From Gemmatimonadales bacterium (GTDB lineage Bacteria > Gemmatimonadota > Gemmatimonadetes > Gemmatimonadales > GWC2-71-9), in NCBI GenBank assembly GCA_013813675.1, contig JACCRH010000322.1:1-7252 (forward strand): 7,252 nucleotides of DNA, written 5' to 3'. Below, in pieces: positions 1 to 5,807 of the stretch. The notes below the pieces were generated by a model that did not search any database, had not been told where the DNA came from, and worked only from the letters and a program-made list of their open reading frames with translations. The position numbers were made by a program, and so were the translations under genes. Each line of letters starts with the position of its first letter. The first letter of the stretch is position 1.

Positions 1-2
1 CC

Positions 3-179
3 GCCGTTCTGCGGGTGCTGGGCCTGACGATCGAGGTCAACGGCCGCACGCTGGAATCCACCGCCGACGCGGTCACGGCGGGACGTCCGGTGCGCGCGGA
101 AGGGCGGGGCACGGTGGAATCCGCCGGGCCTCCGGCGGTCATCTCCGCCACCAGTCTGAAGGTCGAGGTAGATGACTGA
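3..179 (+). CDS. C-terminal end of a DUF5666-like protein (5' end outside window)
   Basis: This frame is open from the left edge and ends at TGA 177-179, giving the last 58 residues of a protein. The visible part alternates short beta-prone stretches (LTIEVNGRTLE, then a turn, then GRPVRAEGRGTV, then ISATSLKVEVDD). That pattern of 'value of the variable, loop, G-x-x-V-x-V/A-x-G, then A-T-x-L/V-x-V-E' resembles the repeated small beta-barrel module of DUF5666 proteins, which are usually secreted or envelope proteins of unknown function. The assignment rests on pattern recognition over one partial module. The signal peptide and any earlier repeats lie outside the window. A strong hairpin terminator sits 20 bases after the stop, so this is probably the last gene of its transcription unit. 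Confidence 0.5.
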   Translation, partial: AVLRVLGLTIEVNGRTLESTADAVTAGRPVRAEGRGTVESAGPPAVISATSLKVEVDD

Positions 180-199
180 GGTCCCACCATGCTATGCTG

Positions 200-236
200 A
201 GAGGGGCGGGCGCGAACCGACCGCCCCTTTCTCTTT
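200..236 (+). terminator. Intrinsic terminator after the DUF5666-like gene
   Basis: GGGGCGG at 203-209 pairs perfectly with CCGCCCC at 221-227. The stem extends outward by A202-T228, a G201-T229 wobble and A200-T230, and it encloses an 11-base loop. The 3' arm runs into TTTCTCTTT (228-236). A GC-rich stem followed by a T-rich tract is the classic Rho-independent layout, and it lies 20 bases downstream of the stop at 179. It ends 16 bases before the next start codon, so it could also act as a leader hairpin for the 252-461 gene if transcription starts upstream of it. Confidence 0.7.
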
Positions 237-251
237 CGACAGAGGTGGCAC

Positions 252-461
252 ATGCAGGAGCTCATCGACCAGGTCGCCCAGCGCACCGGCCTCGCGCCGG
301 ACAAGGCCAAGCTCGCGGTGGAGACCGTGCTCGACTTCGCGAAGTCCAGGCTGCCGACCCCGATCGCCACGCAGCTCGAGAGCGCGCTCGCGGGAGGTGG
401 CGGCGGCGCCGGAGATCTGGCCGGCGCAGCCAAGGGACTGGGCGGCGCATTCGGGAAGTAG
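252..461 (+). CDS. Small DUF2267-like protein
   Basis: This is a 69-residue protein starting at ATG 252, with GAGG at 242-245 six bases upstream as a good ribosome binding site. Residues 1-48 look like two or three amphipathic helices (MQELIDQVAQRTGL, then PDKAKLAVETVLDFAKSRL, then PTPIATQLESAL). They carry the 'LIxxVAxRTGLxxxxAxxAVxxVLxFxxxRLP' pattern seen in DUF2267 and related short proteins. Residues 47-69 form a Gly/Ala-rich tail with six consecutive glycines or near-glycines at 48-53, ending in FGK. There is no signal peptide or membrane segment, so it is probably cytoplasmic. It is about half the length of a full DUF2267 protein and matches a single helical module plus a flexible tail. 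The function of the family is not established. The gene stands alone between a terminator and a secreted-protein gene. Confidence 0.72.
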   Translation: MQELIDQVAQRTGLAPDKAKLAVETVLDFAKSRLPTPIATQLESALAGGGGGAGDLAGAAKGLGGAFGK

Positions 462-469
462 GCGACCGA

Positions 470-503
470 GCGCCGGACGGTCCGCGAGGATCGCTCCCGG
501 CGC
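470..503 (+). other. GC-rich inverted repeat between two genes
   Basis: GCGCCGG (470-476) is perfectly complementary to CCGGCGC (497-503). The 20-base loop holds a second small hairpin (GCGA 484-487 with TCGC 491-494). It lies between the stop of the DUF2267-like gene (461) and the GTG start at 519. No T-tract follows, so it is a weak terminator candidate or simply a structured spacer. In DNA of this GC content a 7-base pair of arms can also arise by chance. Confidence 0.25.
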
Positions 504-518
504 CCCGCCGAGGTATCC

Positions 519-1268
519 GTGAACCCGTACGACTTCCCGCTGATGGACGCCACGACCTCGCCCGACTCCCGTCCCCACCCATGCCGGGTCACTGGTTGTC
601 TGCTGGCGTTGGCGCTGGCGGCGTCGCCGGCGGTCGCGGGAGGGCAGCAACAGCCGCATCCGCCGCCGGAAGCGGTGGCTCGAGCGGTGGCCCAGGCGGA
701 TTCGACCGGGGACTGGGCGGCCCTTCTGCGGCTGGCGCACCCCGATGCCCTGGTTCGGTTCCGCGGTCGTCAGACCTTTCAGATCCGGATGCTCGGCAGC
801 GCCTGGCCGGCGATGGATTCGCTGGGCAGCGACTCGTTGGTGGACTCTACTCTCGAGACCCGCTGGCAGCGGGCCCGTACCCGTCAGGTGCGCCACATGC
901 TCGACTCCGTGTTCCAGGTTCCGACCGAGGACTCGCTGGCGCACACCTCACCGGACACGGTGTTCGCCCGGTGGTTCCGGGCGACGCGGGCGGTGGGGGG
1001 TGATTCGGCAGCCTCACCGCCGACGCATGCCCCGGCCTACCGGGTGATCGGCGCTGTTCGGGCCAGCGACACGCTGGCCTACGTCGTAGTGGAGCGCCCC
1101 GTGGTGCAGCCGTTGGGACTCATGCCCGAGATGTTCCGCGACTTCCCCCGGGACACCCATCAGGCCGAGGTCATGGTCATGCGTCGGCACGGGCGGGAAT
1201 GGAAGAGCATGCTGGACGGAGTGGGCGAATCCTACCAATACGGCGCCGACCTGGGGCCCGAGGAATGA
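519..1268 (+). CDS. Secreted protein of unknown function, possible NTF2-like fold
   Basis: The protein has 249 residues if it starts at GTG 519, which has GAGGT at 510-514 four bases upstream. ATG 543 is an in-frame alternative without a visible ribosome binding site. Residues 24-40 are a hydrophobic signal segment (GCLLALALAASPAVA) after an Arg-containing N-region, with likely cleavage after AVA at 40, so export through Sec is expected. The mature part begins with a Gln/Pro-rich linker. It continues with a helix and the phrase DSTGDWAALLRLAHPDALVRF (60-81), then a charged helical middle (108-130), then a strand-rich end (YRVIGAVRASDTLAYVVVERP, 174-194; VMVMRRHGREWKSMLDG, 218-234). A helical 'time or amount spent' start with a closing strand containing a W-K-x-x-L is typical of NTF2/SnoaL-like proteins, but no catalytic residues can be assigned. 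The stop overlaps the next ATG (1265) by four bases, implying past translational coupling to a peptidase that is now broken. Confidence 0.72.
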   Translation: MNPYDFPLMDATTSPDSRPHPCRVTGCLLALALAASPAVAGGQQQPHPPPEAVARAVAQADSTGDWAALLRLAHPDALVRFRGRQTFQIRMLGSAWPAMDSLGSDSLVDSTLETRWQRARTRQVRHMLDSVFQVPTEDSLAHTSPDTVFARWFRATRAVGGDSAASPPTHAPAYRVIGAVRASDTLAYVVVERPVVQPLGLMPEMFRDFPRDTHQAEVMVMRRHGREWKSMLDGVGESYQYGADLGPEE

Positions 1269-1474
1269 CGCAGCTTCTTTCCCTCGCGCTCACCCTTCTC
1301 GTCGTCTCCACCCCATACGCTCAGCAACGATCCCGCGCCCGCGATCTCGGCGTCGCGCCGGGCACGCTGCCGACCGGCCGGCTCAATGCGATCACCGACG
1401 TCGCGGGAGTCGCGGTGGGGCAGACGACGGTGCGCGAAGGGAGCAGAGCTGCGAACCGAGTTCTCGGTGCATGA
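1265..1474 (+). pseudogene. N-terminal remnant of a secreted P1-family (DmpA/S58) peptidase
   Basis: The reading frame starts at ATG 1265, overlapping the previous stop (ATGA), and stops at TGA 1472-1474 after 69 codons. Residues 1-19 are a signal peptide (hydrophobic core LLSLALTLLVVS, cleavage after PYA). Residues 24-59 read RARDLGVAPGTLPTGRLNAI, then TDVAGVAVGQTTVREG. This is the characteristic start of P1-family aminopeptidases (L-aminopeptidase/D-esterase, DmpA, MEROPS S58), usually written as 'ITDVxGVxVGHxT'. Intact members have roughly 320-400 residues and a nucleophile Ser far downstream, so nearly everything needed for catalysis is missing. The last ten codons (after about 1441) no longer look like the peptidase. 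They are an out-of-frame reading of the monooxygenase fragment that begins at 1440. The gene is dead unless the short secreted peptide itself has a role. Confidence 0.75.
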
Positions 1475-1680
1475 CTACATCGGCGACGGCACGCGGATCA
1501 CCGGAATCCGCGGCCGGGGCCGCGCCGGCGGCGCGCTGGTGACCGAGCGGGCGACCATGACGATCGGCGCCGACGGCCGGAACTCCCGGCTGGCACGCAC
1601 GGTGATCCCCTCGACGTACGAGGCTACCCCGCCGCTGACCTGCTGGTACTTCTCCTACTGGAGCGGCGCGCCGGGCGACT
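1440..1680 (+). pseudogene. Internal fragment of a flavin-dependent monooxygenase
   Basis: In the frame of bases 1440-1442 the translation is about 80 residues of FAD-dependent monooxygenase (PHBH-like) sequence. It includes GAELRTEFSV, then a short variable loop, then GTRITGIRGRGRAGG, then TMTIGADGRNSRLAR, then PPLTCWYFSYWSG. The GADGRNSRLAR stretch (bases 1566-1598) is the second FAD/NADPH-contacting motif of this family, usually 'GADGxxSxxR'. The CWYFSYWSG stretch follows it by about twenty residues in many soil-bacterial members. No N-terminal Rossmann motif (GxGxxG) precedes it, because the preceding DNA encodes the peptidase in another frame. Nothing follows it, because the palindromic repeat starts at 1680. 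The fragment would be roughly residues 120-200 of a protein of about 400. It has no start codon or ribosome binding site of its own and is not expected to function. Confidence 0.7.
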
Positions 1681-1747
1681 GTCATCCTGAGCGAAGCGAA
1701 GGAGGCATGACCCGACGTATGTCTGCTTCGCTTCGCTCAGGATGACA
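1680..1747. repeat. REP-like palindromic element (CHPERSEG/ILSEAK/RFAQDD type)
   Basis: Bases 1680-1701 are perfectly complementary to 1726-1747, giving 22 paired bases. After one G-G mismatch (1702/1725) the pairing continues through 1703-1709 with 1718-1724, including two G-T wobbles. Almost the whole 68 bases thus form one hairpin with an eight-base loop (1710-1717). The arm contains GTCATCCTGAGCGAAGCGAA. From memory, this is the core of a repeat scattered through many soil genomes, known mainly because its spurious translations (CHPERSEG, ILSEAK, RFAQDD) litter protein databases. Those strings occur here: CHPERSEG in the + frame at 1680-1703, and ILSEAK and RFAQDD on the - strand. No transposase is nearby. 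The element ends 29 bases before the kinase start and lacks a T-tract, so a terminator function is possible but not shown. Confidence 0.85.
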
Positions 1748-1776
1748 TTGGCGCTCCTGTAGCGCTGGAAGGCACC

Positions 1777-2802
1777 ATGACCACCGACCCCTCCCGACGC
1801 CAGCGCATCGAGGTCCTCTTCGACCAGTGCTCCGACCTCCCGCTCCCGCAGCGGGGAAGGTTCCTGGAGGTCGCGGTCGCGGGGGACATCGCGTTGCGGC
1901 GCGAGGTGGAGGCGCTGCTCGCGAGCGCGGAGCGCGCCGATTCCACCGGCCGGCTGGAGCGGATCGTCGCGGCGGCGTTCGACCTCCCGCGAGCGCCGCT
2001 GGGAAAGCCTCGACCCGGAGACCGCTACGAGTTGCGGGAGAAGCTCGGAGGCGGGGGCATGGGAACGGTGTACCAGGCGAACGACCGCCAGGCCGGCGGG
2101 ACCGTCGCCCTCAAGTTTCTTTCCGAGAGCCTCGCCGGAGATCCAGTGCTCAAGCGCCGGTTCCAGCGGGAGGCCCAGGCCGCCGCCGCGCTCGACCACG
2201 TCAACATCGGCGCGATCCACGGGGTGGAGGAGACCGAGGATGGCCGGCTCTTCATCGTGATGCCGTACTACGAGGGCGGCACGCTCAAGAACCTCATCGC
2301 CCAGGGCCCACTTCCCGTCGCCGAGGCGGTCGGGTGCGCCGCTCAAGTGGCGGACGGTCTGGCTCATGCGCACGCCGCCGGCGTCATCCACCGCGACATC
2401 AAGCCCGCCAACCTCATGTTCGCCGCCGATCGGAGCCTCAAGATCCTCGACTTCGGAATCGCGAAGATCGCCGGCGAGAAGCTCACTCGCACCGGCCTGG
2501 TGCTCGGCACGCTGGCTTACATGAGCCCGGAGCAGGCGGCGGGCGGGACCCTCGACCACCGGACCGACTTGTGGGCCCTGGGTGTCGTGCTCCACGAGAT
2601 GCTCGCCGGCCGCCCTCCGTTCTCCGCGCCGTCCATCGAGCTGCTCTTCCACGCGGTGCGTCGTGGCGAGCCCCCCAAGGTCCGGTCGCTCCGGCCGGAA
2701 GTGCCGACGGAGGTCGAGGCGGTCGTGAGTCGCCTGTTGGAGAAGGAGCCCGGCCGCCGCTATCCGGACGCCGCTTCGGTCGCGGCGGCCCTCCGGGCCT
2801 GA
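1777..2802 (+). CDS. Soluble Hanks-type serine/threonine protein kinase (PknB-like)
   Basis: The product has 341 residues and starts at ATG 1777, with GGAAGG (1767-1772) four bases upstream. It phosphorylates Ser/Thr of unknown target proteins. All kinase subdomains are visible: glycine loop GGGGMGTVY at 91-99, ATP-binding Lys113 in VALK, helix-C Glu132, catalytic loop HRDIKPAN at 205-212 (Asp207, Lys209, Asn212), DFG at 225-227, activation segment with Thr237, Thr239 and Thr245, SPE at 250-252 in place of APE, and DLWALG at 264-269. Residues 1-75 form a helical leader of the 'xxIExLFxxxxxLPxxxRxxFLxxxxxGDxxLRREVExLLA' type, which precedes the kinase domain in many Acidobacteriota and Gemmatimonadota kinases. 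Those relatives usually run on to 800 residues or more, with a transmembrane helix and TPR or beta-propeller sensor repeats. This one stops right at the end of the kinase domain and has no membrane segment, so it is either a natural cytoplasmic form or a trimmed one. The ADOP permease gene follows after 85 bases on the same strand and is a plausible co-transcribed partner. The start of the unit lies just after the palindromic repeat. Confidence 0.93.
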   Translation: MTTDPSRRQRIEVLFDQCSDLPLPQRGRFLEVAVAGDIALRREVEALLASAERADSTGRLERIVAAAFDLPRAPLGKPRPGDRYELREKLGGGGMGTVYQANDRQAGGTVALKFLSESLAGDPVLKRRFQREAQAAAALDHVNIGAIHGVEETEDGRLFIVMPYYEGGTLKNLIAQGPLPVAEAVGCAAQVADGLAHAHAAGVIHRDIKPANLMFAADRSLKILDFGIAKIAGEKLTRTGLVLGTLAYMSPEQAAGGTLDHRTDLWALGVVLHEMLAGRPPFSAPSIELLFHAVRRGEPPKVRSLRPEVPTEVEAVVSRLLEKEPGRRYPDAASVAAALRA

Positions 2803-2887
2803 GGGCCCGCCGACCGCAACCTTTCGCCCGCTCAGGCCGTCCAAGTTGGGTCGCCGCGTCTCCCGCCCACGCCCAACGAGTGCCCCC

Positions 2888-5335
2888 ATGGATACCTTGC
2901 TCCAGGACCTCCGATACAGTCTCCGCCGGCTGGCCAAGAGTCCGGCCTTCACCGCCATCGTCGTCCTGACCCTGGGCCTCGGCATCGGGGCCAACACCGC
3001 CATCTTCAGCGCGGTCAACGCCGTCCTGCTGCGTCCCCTGCCATACGTCGAGCCGCACCGGCTGGTCACGATCGAGCACTTCTATCCCTCGCTCGACGGC
3101 ATGGAGGCGCCGGTGTCGGTGCCCGGCTTCCTCGACTACCAGAGGAAAGGGCGGTCGTTCGAATCGATGGCGGTGCAGTCCTCCTGGCAGGCCAACCTGA
3201 CGGGGGTGGGCGAGCCGGTCAGGATGCGGGGCCAGCGGGTCAGCGGCAAGTGGTTCGGGACTCTCCAGGTGCCGGCCCTGATGGGCCGGACGCTCCAGCC
3301 GGGCGAGGACGCGGCCGGACGGGAGCACGTGACGGTGCTCAGCTACGACGCCTGGCAGCGGATCTTCGGAGCCGATCCCAAGGTGATCGGTCGCAGCCTG
3401 TCGCTCAACGGAGAGAGCTACGAGGTCGTGGGGGTGATGCCGAGCGGGTTCCGGGACTTCTTCCACCGGGACGCGGAGATCTGGGCCCCGCTGGTATTTC
3501 AGGCCGACCAGATGACCGACGAGAACCGCACCCACGAGTTCCTCAACCTGACGGCGCGCATGCGGCCGGAGGTATCGCCCGAGCAAGCCCAGGGCGAGAT
3601 GCGAACCATCGCCGAGCAACTGAAGCGGCAATACCCGGACAGCTACGCCCCGACCTGGAGCCTGCTGGTCACCCCGCTCAGCATCCAGGCAACCGGCACC
3701 GTGCGCCCCGCGCTGCTGGTACTGCTCGGCGCCGTCGGTTTCGTGCTGCTCATCGCCTGTGCCAACGTGGCCAACCTGCTCCTCGCCCGCGCCGCCGCGC
3801 GCTCCAAGGAGATCGCGGTTCGGACCGCGCTCGGCGCCACCCGCGAGCGGCTGCTCCGGCAACTGCTGACCGAGAGCATCCTGGTGTCGCTGGCGGGCGG
3901 CGCGGTCGGGCTCCTGCTCGCCTACGGCGGGGTCAGGATTCTGGTGGGGATGGACATCGGCAACCTGCCCCGAGCAGACGAGATCGGGATCGACGCCACG
4001 GTCGCGGGCTTCACGCTGGTGGTCTCGCTGGTGGCCGGCGTCCTCTTCGGACTGGCGCCCGCCATCCACACCGCGACGCCCAACCTGCACGGCGCCCTCA
4101 AGGAGGGCGGGCGCGGCACCACCGCCGACCGCGGCAGCCACGCGCTGAGGCGGAGCCTGGTGGTGACCGAGATAGCCCTGGCGCTCACCTTGCTCACCGG
4201 CGCCGGGCTTCTGCTCAAGAGCTTTGCCCGGCTGCAGGGCGTGGATCCAGGGTTCGACCCATCCAGCCTCCTCACCTTCAACATGGCGCTGCCCCAGACC
4301 ACGTACCCCAACGACACCGTGCAGGTGGGGTTCTGGGACCGGGCACTGCCCGCGATCGCCCGGGTGCCGGGGGTGACCGCCGTCGGCGCCACGACGATCA
4401 TGCCGTTCAGCGGCCGCTGGGCCACCGGCAGCTTCACCATCGAAGGTTATCAGCCGCCGGAGAACCAGCCCGGTCCGTGGGGCGACATCCGGTTCGTGAG
4501 CCCGGCCTTCTTCGAGACCCTCCGGATTCCGCTGGTGAAGGGGCGCTATCTCACCGACGAGGACCGTATGGACACCCGCATGGTGGCGGTGATCGACCAG
4601 GAGTTCGTCCGGCGATACTGGCCCAACGACGACCCGATCGGCAAGCGATTCAGCTTCGGGCCGCCCGAGGGGGTGACCGACACCACCCAGAACGAGTGGA
4701 TCGAAGTGGTGGGCGTGGTCGGTCATACCGCCCACGAAGGGCTGGACGCCGACCCCCGGCTGCAACTCTATCTCTCCTACCGCCAGGCGATCGAGCCGTA
4801 CATGGCGGTGGCGGTCCGGACCTCGGGGGTCCCCGAGCGATTCGTCAACCTGGTGCGCGACGCGGTGCGATCGGTCGACCCGGACCAGCCGATCTCCGCG
4901 GTGAGCACCATGGAGGAGCTGATGTCGAAATCGGTGGGCCAGCGCCGGCTGTCGATGATGCTGCTGAGCCTCTTCTCCGGCATCGCCCTGGTGCTCGCCT
5001 CCATCGGGATCTATGGGGTCATGAGCTACTCCGTCACCCAGCGCGCTCGCGAGCTGGGGGTGCGGATCGCGCTCGGCGCCGACCGGGCCGATGTGCTCCG
5101 GCTGGTGCTCCGGCAGGGCATGGGGCTCGCCCTGGTCGGGATCGGGATCGGCATCGCCGCCGCCCTCGCTCTGACCCGGCTGATCCAGAGCCAACTCTAC
5201 GGCGTGGGGGCCACCGACCCCCTCACCTTCGTTCTGGTGGCCGGCGTGCTCGCGGCAACCGCGCTGGTGGCCAATCTGATTCCCGCCGTCCGGGCGATGC
5301 GTATGGACCCGGCGGTGGTCCTGCGGGACGAGTGA
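2888..5335 (+). CDS. ADOP-family ABC transporter permease (MacB/FtsX type, duplicated)
   Basis: The product is an 815-residue inner-membrane protein. ATG 2888 is chosen because the family hallmark begins there: MDTLLQDLRYSLRRLAKSPA, followed by a TM segment with GLGIGANTAIFSAVNAVLLRPLPY. The 42 upstream in-frame bases encode an Arg/Pro-rich stretch unlike the family. There is no strong Shine-Dalgarno. The order is a duplicated MacB layout: TM1 21-45, periplasmic core domain about 46-272, FtsX-type TM2 274-300, TM3 330-350 and TM4 371-393. The second half has TM5 425-445, periplasmic domain about 446-685, and TM6-8 at 690-713, 743-765 and 780-800. The paired cytoplasmic motifs KEIAVRTALGATRERLLRQ (307-325) and RELGVRIALGADRADVLR (721-738) are the repeated ATPase-coupling segments. 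The length matches the usual 800 or so residues of ADOP (Acidobacterial Duplicated Orphan Permease). These proteins often lack an adjacent ATPase, as here. Related MacB proteins work as mechanotransmitters or exporters, but the substrate of ADOP is unknown. A small-protein gene follows 112 bases later. Confidence 0.95.
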   Translation: MDTLLQDLRYSLRRLAKSPAFTAIVVLTLGLGIGANTAIFSAVNAVLLRPLPYVEPHRLVTIEHFYPSLDGMEAPVSVPGFLDYQRKGRSFESMAVQSSWQANLTGVGEPVRMRGQRVSGKWFGTLQVPALMGRTLQPGEDAAGREHVTVLSYDAWQRIFGADPKVIGRSLSLNGESYEVVGVMPSGFRDFFHRDAEIWAPLVFQADQMTDENRTHEFLNLTARMRPEVSPEQAQGEMRTIAEQLKRQYPDSYAPTWSLLVTPLSIQATGTVRPALLVLLGAVGFVLLIACANVANLLLARAAARSKEIAVRTALGATRERLLRQLLTESILVSLAGGAVGLLLAYGGVRILVGMDIGNLPRADEIGIDATVAGFTLVVSLVAGVLFGLAPAIHTATPNLHGALKEGGRGTTADRGSHALRRSLVVTEIALALTLLTGAGLLLKSFARLQGVDPGFDPSSLLTFNMALPQTTYPNDTVQVGFWDRALPAIARVPGVTAVGATTIMPFSGRWATGSFTIEGYQPPENQPGPWGDIRFVSPAFFETLRIPLVKGRYLTDEDRMDTRMVAVIDQEFVRRYWPNDDPIGKRFSFGPPEGVTDTTQNEWIEVVGVVGHTAHEGLDADPRLQLYLSYRQAIEPYMAVAVRTSGVPERFVNLVRDAVRSVDPDQPISAVSTMEELMSKSVGQRRLSMMLLSLFSGIALVLASIGIYGVMSYSVTQRARELGVRIALGADRADVLRLVLRQGMGLALVGIGIGIAAALALTRLIQSQLYGVGATDPLTFVLVAGVLAATALVANLIPAVRAMRMDPAVVLRDE

Positions 5336-5352
5336 CCGGCTTCCAGGCTCAA

Positions 5353-5405
5353 CCCCGGCAACCACTTAGCACCGGGGGGTGGACGATCGGCGCCGACTGG
5401 CGATC
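5353..5405 (+). other. Two small inverted repeats after the permease gene
   Basis: In the 112-base spacer after the permease stop, CCCCGG (5353-5358) pairs with CCGGGG (5372-5377) over a 13-base loop. GATCG (5385-5389) pairs with CGATC (5401-5405) over 11 bases, followed by only three T residues. Either could weaken transcription between the permease and the small protein. The arms are short and neither has a proper T-tract, so termination is uncertain. The rest of the spacer shows only the ribosome binding site GGAGG at 5434-5438. Confidence 0.25.
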
Positions 5406-5447
5406 TTTCGGGGGTGGGATCAACTGAACCCTTGGAGGCGTCACCCG

Positions 5448-5651
5448 ATGGCCACTCGTCTCGATAAGACGCTGAAGCGCGAGCTGGAAGTGGAAGGAAA
5501 GCTCTATACCGTCACCATCTCACCCGAGGGCGTGAAGATCGTGCCCAAGGGCGCCCGCAAGGGCCCCGAGATGACCTGGCAGACCCTGCTCAGCGGCGAC
5601 GCGGAGCTGCGTCGCGATCTGAACGTCTCGGTCGACGCCTACGGCGGGTAA
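5448..5651 (+). CDS. Small uncharacterised protein (67 residues)
   Basis: The start is ATG 5448, with GGAGG at 5434-5438 nine bases upstream. An earlier in-frame ATG at 5379 has no such site and would add an Arg/Trp-rich stretch, so it was not used. The protein is charged and soluble. Residues 1-13 are a basic helix (MATRLDKTLKREL), residues 14-34 are two beta strands with a turn (EVEGKLYTVTISPEGVKIVP), residues 35-41 are a basic loop (KGARKGP), and MTWQTLLSGDAEL (42-54) is a helix. The tail contains a strand (DLNVSVDAYGG). The core pattern 'EGKxYTVTISPEGVKIVPKGxRKGxExxWxxLLSGDA' reminds me of short proteins that recur in Gemmatimonadota genomes, without a known role. There is no catalytic motif, signal peptide or metal-binding Cys/His. 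The basic residues would suit nucleic acid or acidic-partner binding, but that is speculation. A GC hairpin follows the stop. Confidence 0.75.
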   Translation: MATRLDKTLKRELEVEGKLYTVTISPEGVKIVPKGARKGPEMTWQTLLSGDAELRRDLNVSVDAYGG

Positions 5652-5657
5652 TCGCTG

Positions 5658-5684
5658 GGCGGTGCCCGCAGCGGGGCACCAGCC
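5658..5684 (+). terminator. GC-rich hairpin, probable terminator without T-tract
   Basis: GGTGCCC (5661-5667) pairs perfectly with GGGCACC (5674-5680) over a six-base loop. After a bulged A at 5681 the stem extends by GGC (5658-5660) with GCC (5682-5684). It begins seven bases after the TAA at 5649-5651, where a terminator for the small-protein gene is expected. The downstream sequence (GGCCACATGCAATTGG) has no T-run, so termination would have to be of the hairpin-only kind or assisted by Rho. The remaining bases up to 5807 contain no gene I can support. Confidence 0.45.
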
Positions 5685-5807
5685 GGCCACATGCAATTGG
5701 GACCGTGCCCTGGCGCGAATGAGCCGCTGCCAGGCGTGCCAGCCCGCTCAGGATCGGCGCGCTCCGCGGTGGCCCGCGGGGCGGCGATTGCGTAGCTTCC
5801 CCGCCCC

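Noticed and set aside
193..198. TATGCT as a -10 promoter box before the 252-461 gene
   Set aside because: It matches four of six consensus bases, but no convincing -35 box lies about 17 bases upstream, and the position overlaps the terminator region.
192..944. Overlapping open frames on both strands at 172-1003
   Set aside because: They are Arg/Pro/Ser-rich shadows of the DUF2267-like gene and the secreted-protein gene, which have ribosome binding sites and sensible protein features.
1680..1747. Palindrome as the end of an insertion sequence or part of a CRISPR array
   Set aside because: There is no transposase, no second copy in the window, no target duplication flanking it, and no regularly spaced repeats.
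1751..1765. Small hairpin GCGCT/AGCGC next to the kinase ribosome binding site
   Set aside because: Five paired bases in GC-rich DNA are expected by chance, and the ribosome binding site itself (1767-1772) is outside the stem.
1624..3069. A 481-codon - strand frame covering the repeat and the kinase
   Set aside because: It is antisense to the well-supported kinase. Its C-terminal ILSEAK and RFAQDD strings are the known spurious translation of the palindromic repeat.
2483..5365. A 960-codon open frame on the - strand
   Set aside because: It lies entirely opposite the kinase end and the clear ADOP gene. Its translation is rich in His, Arg, Gly and Asp with no recognisable domain, and long antisense frames are expected opposite high-GC genes.
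3250..5427. A 725-codon + strand frame overlapping the permease
   Set aside because: It is a shifted reading of the permease gene, with an Arg/Pro/Gly-rich composition typical of GC-rich frame shadows and no domain.
5793..5798. TAGCTT as a -10 box just before the carbamoyltransferase start
   Set aside because: The position would suit a very short leader, but the match is weak and no -35 element is visible.
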